A DNA stretch of 64,000 bases, from positions 68,659 to 132,658 of the forward strand of contig NZ_JAMFTN010000017.1 of the NCBI RefSeq assembly GCF_023922585.1, written 5' to 3'. Below, piece by piece: positions 7,758 to 17,700 of the stretch (position 1 is the first letter of the stretch; each line of letters opens with the position of its first letter). The position numbers and the translations under genes were made by a program. The DNA is from Aliidiomarina quisquiliarum (GTDB taxonomy: Bacteria; Pseudomonadota; Gammaproteobacteria; Enterobacterales; Alteromonadaceae). Below the pieces are notes generated by a model. The model had not been told where the DNA came from. It did no database searches and worked only from the letters and a program-made list of their open reading frames with translations.

Positions 7758-8694
7758 GTTCTACAACTTCGGTGACCATACGTTCGAGCCAGTTTAAATC
7801 GTGCAGTTGGTTGCCTTCTAACTGCACGGTTACTGCGGCGGCGGCTACACCATAATGGGTGGCGCGTTTTAGTGGTGTGCCTTTATTTAACTGGTGCACC
7901 AAAGCTGAAGCGAAGCTGTCGCCGGCGCCTACGTGGCTAACAATATGAACTTTAGGGGCTTCGAAAAAGCACGACTCACCGCACTTACTCACTAGCACTG
8001 CACCGCCACGGTTTAGGGTGACTATGAGCACATCGACGGCATCGCGATCAACCAAGTCTTTCATTTGTTTCTGCAATTCTTCTACCGACACATGTTCGTC
8101 GTAGCCAAGCGAGGCAAATTCGCGGCGGTTTAGTTTGGCTAAATAAGCACCGGTAAATAAGCTTTCTGAAAGCGCCGGGCCTGAGGTATCGAGGACAATT
8201 TTTATGTCTTGTTGTTTTGCTTGAAGGGTTATTTTTTTATAAAAGTCGTTGGGCATACCGGCAGGAATACTACCGCTGAGCACCATATATTTAGGCGCTG
8301 GGCTAAAGCTGAATAGTGTTTCAAGGCAGGCAGTGTATTCGGCTTCGGTGAGTGTTGGGCCAGGAAACACAAAGTGATGCATAATATGGCGTTTGGTTTC
8401 AGTAATAGCAAAGTTTTGCCGCGTTTCGTCGGCAATATCAACAGCTTTAAAGGGCGTACCGTCGGCTTGAATTAGCTTTTTAAGTAACTCACCATTCAAT
8501 CCGCCGGCAGGAAACACTGCCGCCACTGCGCTGCCCATACGGTGAATATTACGGGCAACGTTAATGCCACCGCCACCGGGTAACGACGAGGCTTTTTGGC
8601 AACGGCTTTTGCTGTCATCAAAAATTTCATCGGTAACACCAAACACATCAATGGCTGGATTAATGGTGAAGGTAACAATATCTGGTGTTTTCAT
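7747..8694 (-). CDS. PfkB-family sugar kinase (1-phosphofructokinase-like)
   Basis: This 315-residue ribokinase-fold enzyme has the N-terminal signature GGGGINVARNIHRMG and the C-terminal anion hole and catalytic-base motif GAGDSF at residues 256-261 (Asp259). The hexose-phosphate kinase branch (1-phosphofructokinase, Pfk-2, tagatose-6-phosphate kinase) fits best in length and motif; which sugar phosphate it uses cannot be decided. No PTS gene is nearby, which argues mildly against a fruK role. It starts 9 bp after the stop of the RNase J-like gene, with AAGG as ribosome site, so the two are one operon. Its last codons and TAG stop lie inside a REP-like repeat. Confidence 0.82.
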   Translation of the reverse strand: MKTPDIVTFTINPAIDVFGVTDEIFDDSKSRCQKASSLPGGGGINVARNIHRMGSAVAAVFPAGGLNGELLKKLIQADGTPFKAVDIADETRQNFAITETKRHIMHHFVFPGPTLTEAEYTACLETLFSFSPAPKYMVLSGSIPAGMPNDFYKKITLQAKQQDIKIVLDTSGPALSESLFTGAYLAKLNRREFASLGYDEHVSVEELQKQMKDLVDRDAVDVLIVTLNRGGAVLVSKCGESCFFEAPKVHIVSHVGAGDSFASALVHQLNKGTPLKRATHYGVAAAAVTVQLEGNQLHDLNWLERMVTEVVEHPL

Positions 8695-8703
8695 ACAAGG
8701 TCC

Positions 8704-10071
8704 TTATTGAACAAGCGGTATTCGGCCGGTACGCACCATATTACGACGTAATTCTGGTTCGGGTGCAAGTACATAAAGGTCGCCATTTAATCCTGCCATT
8801 TGTATGGGCACACCACATTCTTTGGCAATAGCGGCGCTTGCTGCAATATGTTCGGCTTCACCATGCACTGGAATAGCTATTTGTGGTTTTACCCACGAGT
8901 ATAATTGGCGCAGTTCGTCTTGGCAGGGGTGGCCGCTGGCGTGAATAGGCAGTTCCGTTTCGTGGGCTTGAAATACTTCAAAGCCTCGGGCTTTCAGAGC
9001 TTTCACTAGGTTTTTAATCGGCTCTTCGTTACCAGGGATAATCATGGAACTAAAGAGTATGCGGTCGCCCTTATCTAAATTCAGGTCGCGAAACGAGTCG
9101 TTGGCAAGGCGTTGTAATGCCGCACGCGGTTCACCTTGGCTGCCTGTGGCTACGGCAAGAATTTCATTGCGCGGTAAAAAACCAATGTGCCGCTGCTCTG
9201 CTAGGGGAATGCTTTCGTCCCAGTGGCCGGTAACGCGGGCAATGCTTACCATATTTTGTAGCGAACGGCCCATTAATGCCATATAGCGGCCGGTTTCTTT
9301 AGCAATACGGCCAAGGGTAAGTAAGCGGGCAATGTTACTACTAAAGCAACTAACCACCACGCGACCTTCGGCACTTTCAATTAGGCTTTTTAAACCGGGG
9401 TAGCAGGCATTTTCTGAAATAGAATGGCCTGGTCGTAAAGCATTGGTAGAGTCGCATACCATGGCAGTTATGTTCTGCTCGCCCATGCGTTTAAAGGGAC
9501 GGCTTTGAAAGCCTTTACCTACCACAGGATCAGTGTCTATTTTCCAGTCGGCCGTATGAAAAATACTCCCCGCAGGGGTTTTAATCATTAATCCGTGTGG
9601 CTCAGGAATAGAGTGAGTAATCGCTAACCATTGTACGTCGAATACGCCAATACGCTGAGTGTCGCCAGTATTGACCACCACAATAGGCACTTTATCGGCA
9701 AGTTTGGTTTGAGCTAACTTGCGGCGTAACACCTCGGCGGTAAAGGCAGTGGTATAAATAGGCACCTGAAAACGCTGCCATAAATAGGGAATGGCACCCA
9801 CGTGATCTTCATGGGCGTGGGTAATAACAATGCCAGCGAGGTGCTCTTTGTGTTGCACAATAAATTCAGGATCAGCGGCAACCACGTCGAAAACTTCGCT
9901 AGGGCTAGGCTGGGTGTTGGTGGGGTCGAGGGGCTCTTGAAAGGTAATGCCACAGTCAACCATAAGCCATTGGCCAGCATGGCCAAATAGGTTTAAGTTC
10001 ATGCCTATTTCGCCAGTACCACCTAAAGGAAGAAACCATAAGTCACGCGGGCCAGGAATTAGATGTGAAAT
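8704..10071 (-). CDS. RNase J-like metallo-beta-lactamase nuclease, probable ATT start
   Basis: The first ATG (10002) gives 432 residues but cuts off the conserved N-terminus. The frame continues upstream with LWFLPLGGTGEIGMNLNLFG, the typical first strand of RNase J proteins. There is no in-frame ATG, GTG or TTG before a TAG at 10108-10110. AGGAG (10079-10083) sits 7 nt before an ATT at 10069-10071, which I take as the start, giving 455 residues. The zinc motif HAHEDH follows at about residues 85-90 and TADWKID further on. Later blocks (VSCFSSN, ATGSQGEP, PIHASGHP, PVHGE) match the beta-CASP part. It probably processes or degrades RNA. The PfkB kinase follows 9 bp downstream. Confidence 0.82.
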   Translation of the reverse strand: MSHLIPGPRDLWFLPLGGTGEIGMNLNLFGHAGQWLMVDCGITFQEPLDPTNTQPSPSEVFDVVAADPEFIVQHKEHLAGIVITHAHEDHVGAIPYLWQRFQVPIYTTAFTAEVLRRKLAQTKLADKVPIVVVNTGDTQRIGVFDVQWLAITHSIPEPHGLMIKTPAGSIFHTADWKIDTDPVVGKGFQSRPFKRMGEQNITAMVCDSTNALRPGHSISENACYPGLKSLIESAEGRVVVSCFSSNIARLLTLGRIAKETGRYMALMGRSLQNMVSIARVTGHWDESIPLAEQRHIGFLPRNEILAVATGSQGEPRAALQRLANDSFRDLNLDKGDRILFSSMIIPGNEEPIKNLVKALKARGFEVFQAHETELPIHASGHPCQDELRQLYSWVKPQIAIPVHGEAEHIAASAAIAKECGVPIQMAGLNGDLYVLAPEPELRRNMVRTGRIPLVQ

Positions 10072-10200
10072 ATTAGAGCTCCTTTCAACAATATGTAAGT
10101 TATTGAACTATATTAACTGAAACAATGGATCTATTTCTGCTTACTTTCTCGTATGAGAGTTTCAACTCGCGTTTTAATCAGCCTATAGGTGTGCAGAATA

Positions 10201-11196
10201 ATGACTATAAAATCACTCGCGGTACTTTTTGTTGCCGCAACAATGCCACACCTAGTAGCTGCAGAGCAGTTACCAACCCAACCACAACATGCCAATGCGC
10301 AAGACTTAATTGAGGTGTTTGAAAAAAGTGGTGGCAAACACCCGGGCATTCGTAAAGGGCATGCTAAAGGTGTCTGTGCAGTTGGTGAGTTTGTAGGGTC
10401 AGAACAAGCCGCCCTATACACCAATTCGCTACTATTTAGTGGTGCCACAATACCGGCCGTGATGCGCTTTTCAATGGCGGGTCAAAACCCCATTGTGCCA
10501 GATAGCTCAAGGTCGCCACGTGGTTTAGGGGTGAAGTTTTCCTTACCAAACGGCGGTGTGCACCATATCGCTATGTTAAGTACACCTATGTTTGGCGCCA
10601 ATAGTCCGGAAAGTTTTTTAGGTTTAATGCGCGCAGGTGCACCTGATGAACAGGGGAAACGAGATCCAGCACGAGTGGCAGCCTATCGCGCGGCATACCC
10701 CGATACTCAACCGCAAGCCGACTGGCTGATGAATAACCCAATACCACGTAGTTATAAAGACGTGCATTACTATGGTGTGCATACATTTTTCTTTAAAAAT
10801 GAGGCTGGCGTGGAAGTGCCAGCACGCTATTCATTGGAAGCTCGTGATGGTTATCATGGTTTAGATGAAACGGATTTGGACGCACTTGGTAATGACTTCT
10901 TGGCAGCGCGCTTGCAGGACGAGCTCGCTACTGCACCCGCTTACTTTGATTACTATATTACCTTGGCTGAAGAAGGCGATAATTTACTTGATCCTTCACA
11001 GACATGGCCTGAAGAACGTGAGCGGGTGTTGCTTGGCACGTTAAAAGTGACTACTTCAGGGGGTGAAGCTTGTACCCCTATTAATTTTGATCCCAATATT
11101 ATCAGTGCTGGTGTGCGTAGCAGCGACGACGCCGTGCTTAAAATTCGTTCGCCGGCCTATGCTATTTCATTTGCACGCCGCCTAACGGGGAAATAA
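10201..11196 (+). CDS. Periplasmic catalase-family peroxidase (SrpA-like)
   Basis: The ATG at 10201 gives a 331-residue protein with a signal peptide (MTIKSLAVLFVAA..., cleavage near VAA). A GTG at 10189 is possible but would disturb the signal sequence. The fold is the small catalase type: HPGIRKGHAKG carries the distal-side His, and SRSPRGLGVKFSLP and RSPAYAISFARR match SrpA-like catalase-related peroxidases. Such proteins are much shorter than true catalases, bind heme and use organic hydroperoxides or H2O2. Export suggests defence against external peroxide. It is divergent from the RNase J-like gene. Confidence 0.85.
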   Translation: MTIKSLAVLFVAATMPHLVAAEQLPTQPQHANAQDLIEVFEKSGGKHPGIRKGHAKGVCAVGEFVGSEQAALYTNSLLFSGATIPAVMRFSMAGQNPIVPDSSRSPRGLGVKFSLPNGGVHHIAMLSTPMFGANSPESFLGLMRAGAPDEQGKRDPARVAAYRAAYPDTQPQADWLMNNPIPRSYKDVHYYGVHTFFFKNEAGVEVPARYSLEARDGYHGLDETDLDALGNDFLAARLQDELATAPAYFDYYITLAEEGDNLLDPSQTWPEERERVLLGTLKVTTSGGEACTPINFDPNIISAGVRSSDDAVLKIRSPAYAISFARRLTGK

Positions 11197-11277
11197 AGGC
11201 AGCCCTAAGCGGCGCTTAAACTGTGGGTGCTTCTGTTGTAGTATGTTGGCTTCGCTTTGAAGGGAAAATAAACAAAC

Positions 11278-13314
11278 ATGAAGCACTTGCAACCATGGGG
11301 CCCTATTAAAACTACGGCCATAACTAGCCTGATTCTTTTCTCGGGGTTAATGACCGGTTGCGCCGACTTGGCAAAACCAAACCAACAACAAAGAGCTGCT
11401 GCGCCGTTCGAATTGTATATTGCCCATGTGAACGACACCCATTCTGCTTTTGACCCAATTCGTAGTGCATTTACTGCTCAGGCTGATAACACAACATTAA
11501 AAGTGCACACGGAATTTGGTGGCCACCCGCGGCTATTAAGCCAAATAAAGCAGCACCGTGTTGTAGCTGCAGAGCAGGGGTATAATTTGTTGTTTTTACA
11601 TGGTGGCGATGCTTGGCAAGGCACGGGTTACTTTATATTGAATGAAGGCCGTATGAATGCGGATATTTTGAATCGGTTTGGCTTAGACGCCATGGCGCTG
11701 GGTAACCACGAGTTCGATTTAAATAACCAGCTGCTCAATGAATTTATTGGCAGTGTTCATTTTCCTGTTTTAGCCGCCAATGTGGACACCAGTGCCGACC
11801 AGCACCTGCGCGAACAAACTAACTTACGGCCTTATGTGCTGTTTGCCTTCGACCAGCAAGGGAATAAAACCAAAGTGGCCAGCCTAAACCAGCTACCCAA
11901 AAACCAACAGGTGGTGGCTGTATTTGGTGTGGTTTTAGACGATATGCCCAACATAGCGCCAAACACCGGCGATGTACGCTTTTTGGATATGGTAACCAGC
12001 GCTCAACACACGGTAAATACCTTGGAAGCAGCAGGGGTACAGAATATTGTGGCAGTAACCCACATTGGGTTGGGGCTCGATCAGCGTTTAGCCAGCGAAG
12101 TAAATGGTATTGACATTATTGTTGGTGGGCACTCACATACCCTGTTGGGCGACTTTACCGAGCTTGATTGGGGCAACCAAGGCCCTTATGCGGAGCAAAT
12201 TACCAACCCCAATGGCAGTACCCGTACCTGTATTGTGCAAGCTGGAGAATATGCGCAAGCCATGGGGCTAGTGCGCGTAGTGTTCGACACAAAAGGTAAA
12301 CTGGCCGAGTGTAGTGGCACCAATACGTTATTAATTGACCAGCAGTTTTATAGCCAAGCCACACAGTTAGCCAGCGAGCGCTTTAGCGAGCCAACGCAGG
12401 CGCAGGTGGCGCAGTTTGTGCGGCAGCAAATTAACATTGCCATGGTGGCGGAAGAGCCCAATTTACGTCAGCACATTAATAAGCATTATAAGCCCGAGCT
12501 AGAAGCTTCCTTCGGCGAGGTGATAGGTTTTGTTCCGCAAAATATTATGCATGCACGCCGCCCAGGTAGTAATAATTCAGATAAGCATGGGTCGCAGCTA
12601 GCGCCTTTAGTGGCGTATGCACAATACCGATGGTTTATGCGGCCTGAAGTACAACAGGTAACTGGCCGAGTGCCCGACTTTGCCTTAGTGGGCGCAGGGG
12701 GTATTCGCACTGCCATTAATCAAGGCGAGTTACGGGAAGGCAATATAAGTTTAGAAATGCTGCCTTTTGCCTCGCATTTGGCCGTGGTTAGCTTAACTGG
12801 TGCGCAAGTAAAAGCCTTATTAGAAGACACCATTCGGCAAACATTGGTGCCTAATGCCCATGATGGAAAATTCCCCTACGGCGGTAACTTGCGCTACAGC
12901 TTTAACGAGGCCGTTGGTTTAGGTGAAGTTACGCAGTTAGAAGTAAACCGTGGCAGCCTTTACGACCCCCAATGGCAGCCATTGCAGCCAGAGGCGACCT
13001 ATAACGTGGTGACCAGTAGTTATAGCGCAGCAGGCAATGACGGCTGGACTAACCTGTATGAAGCCCAGCAGCATGGCTCAGATCGGCTCGATGTGGTGCT
13101 AGTGAATGGTAAGCCACAGGTGTACGAGGTTGCAAAAGTGCGGCAAACAGCCGACGGCAAGCTACACACCCTATATAAACAGCAAGGGCCAGAGTGCGCT
13201 AAAAAAGAAACCGATTGTGCGGTAGACGCCCAATCGGTTATTCGTTTTTTACAGGAGGAGCACCAAAGCTTGTTGGCACTACCTTACCCCGTGGTTACTT
13301 TGAACAGGCTTTAA
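11278..13314 (+). CDS. Lipoprotein 5'-nucleotidase / metallophosphatase (UshA-like)
   Basis: This 678-residue protein has a lipoprotein signal with lipobox LMTGC (Cys28). The metallophosphatase domain starts with HVNDTHS (about residues 50-56), then HGGDAWQGTG and LGNHEFD, and VGGHSHTLLG closes the metal site. A C-terminal 5'-nucleotidase domain contains GGIRTAINQGELREGNI and NDGWTNLYEA. It should hydrolyse extracellular nucleotides or UDP-sugars for nucleoside and phosphate salvage. It is longer than E. coli UshA (550) and anchored rather than soluble. Its stop overlaps the stop of the convergent M20 gene by 4 bp. Confidence 0.88.
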   Translation: MKHLQPWGPIKTTAITSLILFSGLMTGCADLAKPNQQQRAAAPFELYIAHVNDTHSAFDPIRSAFTAQADNTTLKVHTEFGGHPRLLSQIKQHRVVAAEQGYNLLFLHGGDAWQGTGYFILNEGRMNADILNRFGLDAMALGNHEFDLNNQLLNEFIGSVHFPVLAANVDTSADQHLREQTNLRPYVLFAFDQQGNKTKVASLNQLPKNQQVVAVFGVVLDDMPNIAPNTGDVRFLDMVTSAQHTVNTLEAAGVQNIVAVTHIGLGLDQRLASEVNGIDIIVGGHSHTLLGDFTELDWGNQGPYAEQITNPNGSTRTCIVQAGEYAQAMGLVRVVFDTKGKLAECSGTNTLLIDQQFYSQATQLASERFSEPTQAQVAQFVRQQINIAMVAEEPNLRQHINKHYKPELEASFGEVIGFVPQNIMHARRPGSNNSDKHGSQLAPLVAYAQYRWFMRPEVQQVTGRVPDFALVGAGGIRTAINQGELREGNISLEMLPFASHLAVVSLTGAQVKALLEDTIRQTLVPNAHDGKFPYGGNLRYSFNEAVGLGEVTQLEVNRGSLYDPQWQPLQPEATYNVVTSSYSAAGNDGWTNLYEAQQHGSDRLDVVLVNGKPQVYEVAKVRQTADGKLHTLYKQQGPECAKKETDCAVDAQSVIRFLQEEHQSLLALPYPVVTLNRL

Positions 13315-14633
13315 TGACTTGAAGCCTTCGGGTAATCGAACACCCAGTTAATATACAGCTCGGTGCCTGTTTTCAGCGCACCTTCGTCGGCATAAAAGAA
13401 CGGTGAATGGTTGCTAGGGGCTTCGGCGGCATTCTGCCCGTGCGGAGTTACCCCTAAGAATACAAATAAGCCAGGGGTTTCTTGTGCATAGAAAGAAAAG
13501 TCTTCTGCGCCTGTTGTTAGGGCGCTTTCTTTCACATTAGCGCTGCCAGCAACTCGCTGCATAGTGGGCAACATGCTCATGGTTAGGGTGGGGTTGTTGT
13601 AGGTAACCGGGTAGCCTTCATGAATATGTACGTCGGCGGTGGCACCGGTGCTTTGTGCTGTATGTTCTGCGCTAATACGTAAGCGCTTGAAGATCTCGGC
13701 TCGATTGTCCATGTCGAAGTTACGAATAGTGCCTTCTAAATACACCTCGTCGGGAATAATATTGTTCCGTACACCACCTTCCACAACACCGAAACTGACC
13801 ACTGCTGGCGCTTTGGTAATGTCTATTTGACGGCTCACCAAAGTTTGCACGTTATTAATAATTTGCGCTGCCGCGACAATAGGGTCAACACCACCCCAAG
13901 GGCGCGAGCCATGGGTTTGCTGACCTTTCACATTAATATGAAAGCGGTCGGACGACGCCATAAGGGGCCCTGAACGGTAACCAATTTCACCTGTATTTAG
14001 TGGGCTCCACACATGAATGCCAAACACTGCCTCTGGTTTTACGGCGCTAAACAAGCCTTCTTTTAGCATGAGCTCAGCACCGCCTTCTTCGTCACCGGGC
14101 GCGCCTTCTTCAGCAGGCTGAAAAATAAACATGACATTGCCTTGCACGCTGCTTTTGTTTTTCGACAAGTACTCAGCGGCACCAAGCAACATGGAAATAT
14201 GTAAGTCGTGGCCACAGGCATGCATAACGCCCACTTCATTACCGCGGTATTCGCCAATGGCTACCGACTTAAAGGGCACATCGGTTTGTTCCACTACCGG
14301 TAAGGCGTCCATGTCGGCACGCAGCGCAATAGTTGGCCCTGGTTTACCGCCACGCAGCATGGCCACCACGCCTGTGTGAGCAATGCCTGTTTGTACTTCT
14401 AAACCAAAAGACTCAAGCTGCTCGGCCACCACACGGGCAGTACGAAATTCGCGGTTGCTCAGTTCAGGGTGTTGGTGAAAGTCGCGGCGCCACTTGATGA
14501 CTTGTTGTTCAAGTTGGGGGGAAATACGCACAGCGCCAGATTCAGCCGCCGCGGTGGTAATCATGCCATAGCTTAGGAAAGCGGTGGCAACCGCAATTTT
14601 GGTTAGGGTAAACAATGTGTTTGTAGGGCGCAT
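13311..14633 (-). CDS. M20-family amidohydrolase, exported
   Basis: The ATG at 14633 gives 440 residues and is preceded by GAGG; an upstream in-frame start at 14690 would place charged sequence before the signal peptide, so I rejected it. Residues 1 to about 30 are a signal peptide (TTAAAES). Metal-site motifs ALRADMDALP, MHACGHDLH and QPAEEG, and the dimerisation lid around GQQTHGSRPWGGVDP, place it with IAA-amino acid hydrolase-like M20D enzymes. These cleave N-acyl or amide bonds of amino-acid conjugates or peptides. The substrate is unknown; export suggests peptide scavenging. Confidence 0.88.
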   Translation of the reverse strand: MRPTNTLFTLTKIAVATAFLSYGMITTAAAESGAVRISPQLEQQVIKWRRDFHQHPELSNREFRTARVVAEQLESFGLEVQTGIAHTGVVAMLRGGKPGPTIALRADMDALPVVEQTDVPFKSVAIGEYRGNEVGVMHACGHDLHISMLLGAAEYLSKNKSSVQGNVMFIFQPAEEGAPGDEEGGAELMLKEGLFSAVKPEAVFGIHVWSPLNTGEIGYRSGPLMASSDRFHINVKGQQTHGSRPWGGVDPIVAAAQIINNVQTLVSRQIDITKAPAVVSFGVVEGGVRNNIIPDEVYLEGTIRNFDMDNRAEIFKRLRISAEHTAQSTGATADVHIHEGYPVTYNNPTLTMSMLPTMQRVAGSANVKESALTTGAEDFSFYAQETPGLFVFLGVTPHGQNAAEAPSNHSPFFYADEGALKTGTELYINWVFDYPKASSH

Positions 14634-14686
14634 AATAACCTCGTGGTGAAAGCTTTTAGGCAGTATGGCAGGCTCTTTTTTTAAAC

Positions 14687-14720
14687 GCAAAGAAAAGAGG
14701 TCAGCAATAGCTGACCTCTT
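14687..14720 (-). terminator. Terminator after the FecR-domain giant gene
   Basis: A perfect 11-bp stem (AAGAGGTCAGC at 14695-14705, GCTGACCTCTT at 14710-14720) has a 4-nt loop. Read on the minus strand it is followed by TTTTCTTT. It lies 30 bp after the stop of the 1933-residue protein and marks the end of that two-gene operon. Confidence 0.85.
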
Positions 14721-14750
14721 GGTTTTATCACGTTATTAAGGGCGTGTTTA

Positions 14751-17700
14751 TTAAGGCTCGCGGGTAAAGATACCAATGCCGCGCAGAATTTCTTCCGAAG
14801 CGGTAATGCCCTCGATAATGGCGGCAATGCCTTCTGCTTCAGCACCGAAGAAGCGGCCGGTAAGTTGGCCTCTATCGAAAATACCTGTGCCAAGTAAGTC
14901 GACAGTATTGTTGTCGAATAAGTTGAACACGTCTTGTTGTAATGCCTCTAGGGTTGAGGTGTCTTCGAAACCTAAGAAAATATCGAAGGTAGCATCAACG
15001 AAGTTCACCGCAAATTGGCCTGAATTCATGCCAAGGGTGGTGCCGCTACTTGCATTGGTAAGTGAAAAATGTGTGCCCGCCAGATCGTAACTTACTGTAC
15101 CCATGCTACTTAAGTAACTTAGCTGGCTAACGCTGGTTGGCTCTTCAAGAATAATATAATGATAGTTGCTGTTTGCATTGTAGGTATCGTTTTGATCAGG
15201 GTCTTCGTAGCCTAAGTAATACGAGTTAGGCTCCCAATATCCCCAGATTACGCCCGTATCACTTTCATGGCCCCCATGGTTAGTAGCAAAGCGTTCACTG
15301 TGAAAGTTATCAAGGTTAAAGGCTGAATCGAGAAAGTACGAGTCGACAGAGAACCAAAAGTTGCTATCACTTAGTTGTTCAATAAGTAACGGCATAACGT
15401 TTTCTTGTAGTTTTATTTTTGAATGGTCAGCTGAAGACGTGATAACAAGTTCACGCGTTGCTAAGTCGTCATTGCGGCCAAAAGTGAGCGCTTCGGAACT
15501 ACCTAGCCAATACTGAGCAACAGTGTATTGCCCTGGGTATTGCGTTGTTTGGCACATCTCGTTGTATAAGCAGTTCATAAATAAGAACATACCGTAGGCG
15601 TCTACATTTTCTTGGTCGGTTTCATCCCATAAGTTTAGGAAAATACCTGCCATGAGCGCATCTAAGGCAGTTTGGTTTTGGTTAGCAACAAAACTGCCAT
15701 GGAATCGACCTGTATTGAAAATAGTGTTGTCGTCGGCCGAATAGAGCAAAACCCCTGCTTCACCATAAAGATCTATCATTCTGGCGTTTGAGAATACGCT
15801 AAAGTGCTGATCTAAGGTGTCGGGGTCGTAGATGAAGTTCAAAAATATAGTCACCTCAGGTGATGTAGCTGAGCCCGAGGTAGCATTAGGATTAACGATT
15901 ATAACGCTGTTCGGATTAAGCTCGAGTCGCTTGCGGTTAAGTAGTGACATGCCAGGGCCAGCGTAGAGATCAAAGACTAATGGCGCATGGTTGGCGTAAC
16001 TATAATTGATCAAACTATCGACCAGCCAACTGTCTTCGATAGTATTTGCTGAGTACATGTATGGCATGTAGTGGTGGTTTGGCATGGACTGGCCAAAGGC
16101 GTTGGTTAAGCTATAACTACCTGGTTCCCATACTCCCCAAGCAATGTTTGTAGCGGTGTAATTTAAATGGTCGGGAATGGTAACGGTGTCCATTTCAAAT
16201 GGTGTTGCGGTACTATTGGCTACAAAGGAATAGCTTGAAGTGTGCAGCTCTGTAGGTGCAATACCGGTACCAAAGCTGGTAAGGCGAAGCTGTTCGCTTT
16301 CTGTTAAAACATTGAAATGGCGAATAAGCATGCCCGCGTTTGTGAGGTTATAACCAGGTATAAGCGGTAAATCAGTAAAGTCACAGTTGTTATTTAAGTG
16401 ACAATAAAGAAAGGCAAGGGTACCAAAGCCATAGTTTTCTAGCCCGTCGGGGTCATTTAAGCCAATAAACATGCCGGCCAAAATACCTTCTAGTGCTTTA
16501 ACCTCATATTCGTCGCCGAAATATGGAAATATAGTACTGTTAAATCCAGTAAGCGTACCTACTAAGCGTGCAAATTGAATAACAGGGTCGTTGCCATTTT
16601 CTGCCAAGTCAATATAGCTGCTGTAAAGCTCTTCAATGGAACCGCTGCCAACTAAGCTGCGAATTAAAGCCGATTGGTCTTCAGAGAATTCAAAAGCGAA
16701 GGTTGCAGTTAATTGTTCGGTATTTAAATCAATCGAAATTTCTGAGTCAGGTGTCCAGCGAATGGTTTGTCCACCGTCAAAATTAATTGTTGTACCCCCT
16801 AAGTAACGGAAGTTCAGCAAGCCACTGTAATGATTGCTGAATAGGTCTTGCGCATTTGAATAGCTAAGTGAGCGCGATTGCGACAACGCGTAGTTAAACG
16901 GTTGAGTAGGATGATTAGGATTTAAATGGTCGGTGTCTGCTGCGTCGTATAATGCGTAATCACCTGCAGCAACACTACCCCAGCTAAACTTACCCCAGGG
17001 TAAATAAGGGTTGTAATGCACCGTATTAAACGCACCACCGGTAATATTGTTAATGGTGCCAATGAATTCATAGTGAAGTTTATTTGAATGAACGCTAGTG
17101 GGCGCATTAAAGCTGCTTGATTGCGTAGTGCTTAGCAGCCTTGATACTTGAGTGTCGCTTTGTGAGCCGAGGCCACTATAAATAAAACCGCGTTCGGTTA
17201 AGCCGGTTTGTACAGTAAAGCTTGGCTCATAAGGAGGTGCTACTTCACAAGAATTACCCATCCAGCAGTACAGGAAATAGTGCAAGCCGAAGCCAGTTGC
17301 TTCGCCACCGTTGTCTTGAACCGCAAGGTAGAGGCCTGTAAGTAAGGCGTCTATACCGGCATTTTCATTGCCAGTAAAAGTACCGTACATGCGAGCAAGG
17401 TTAACAATTTGCTGGCCGGCAGTGGTTTCTTGTAGGGCAATAAAGCTATCGTAAAACTCTTGCACCGTGCCCGAGCCGAATAAGGTACGGAGTACGGCGG
17501 TTTGGTCGGCGGAGTAAGTAAAGTCGAGTTCAAATCCCATGTTGCCGTTATTTAAGTCGACAAAGATACGGCTGTTTTCACCTAACTCAATACGTTCCGC
17601 GTTCGACAAGTTCACCCCAGTACCACCGCCTAACTTAAAGGTGAGCAGGTCTTGCTGTGCATGCACGCTTGTTAATACACTATTTAAAGCACTAAAAGTT

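Noticed and set aside
10131-10448. Minus-strand open frame of 105 codons over the catalase-like gene start
   Set aside because: It overlaps a well-supported gene in antisense, has no ribosome site and no family features.
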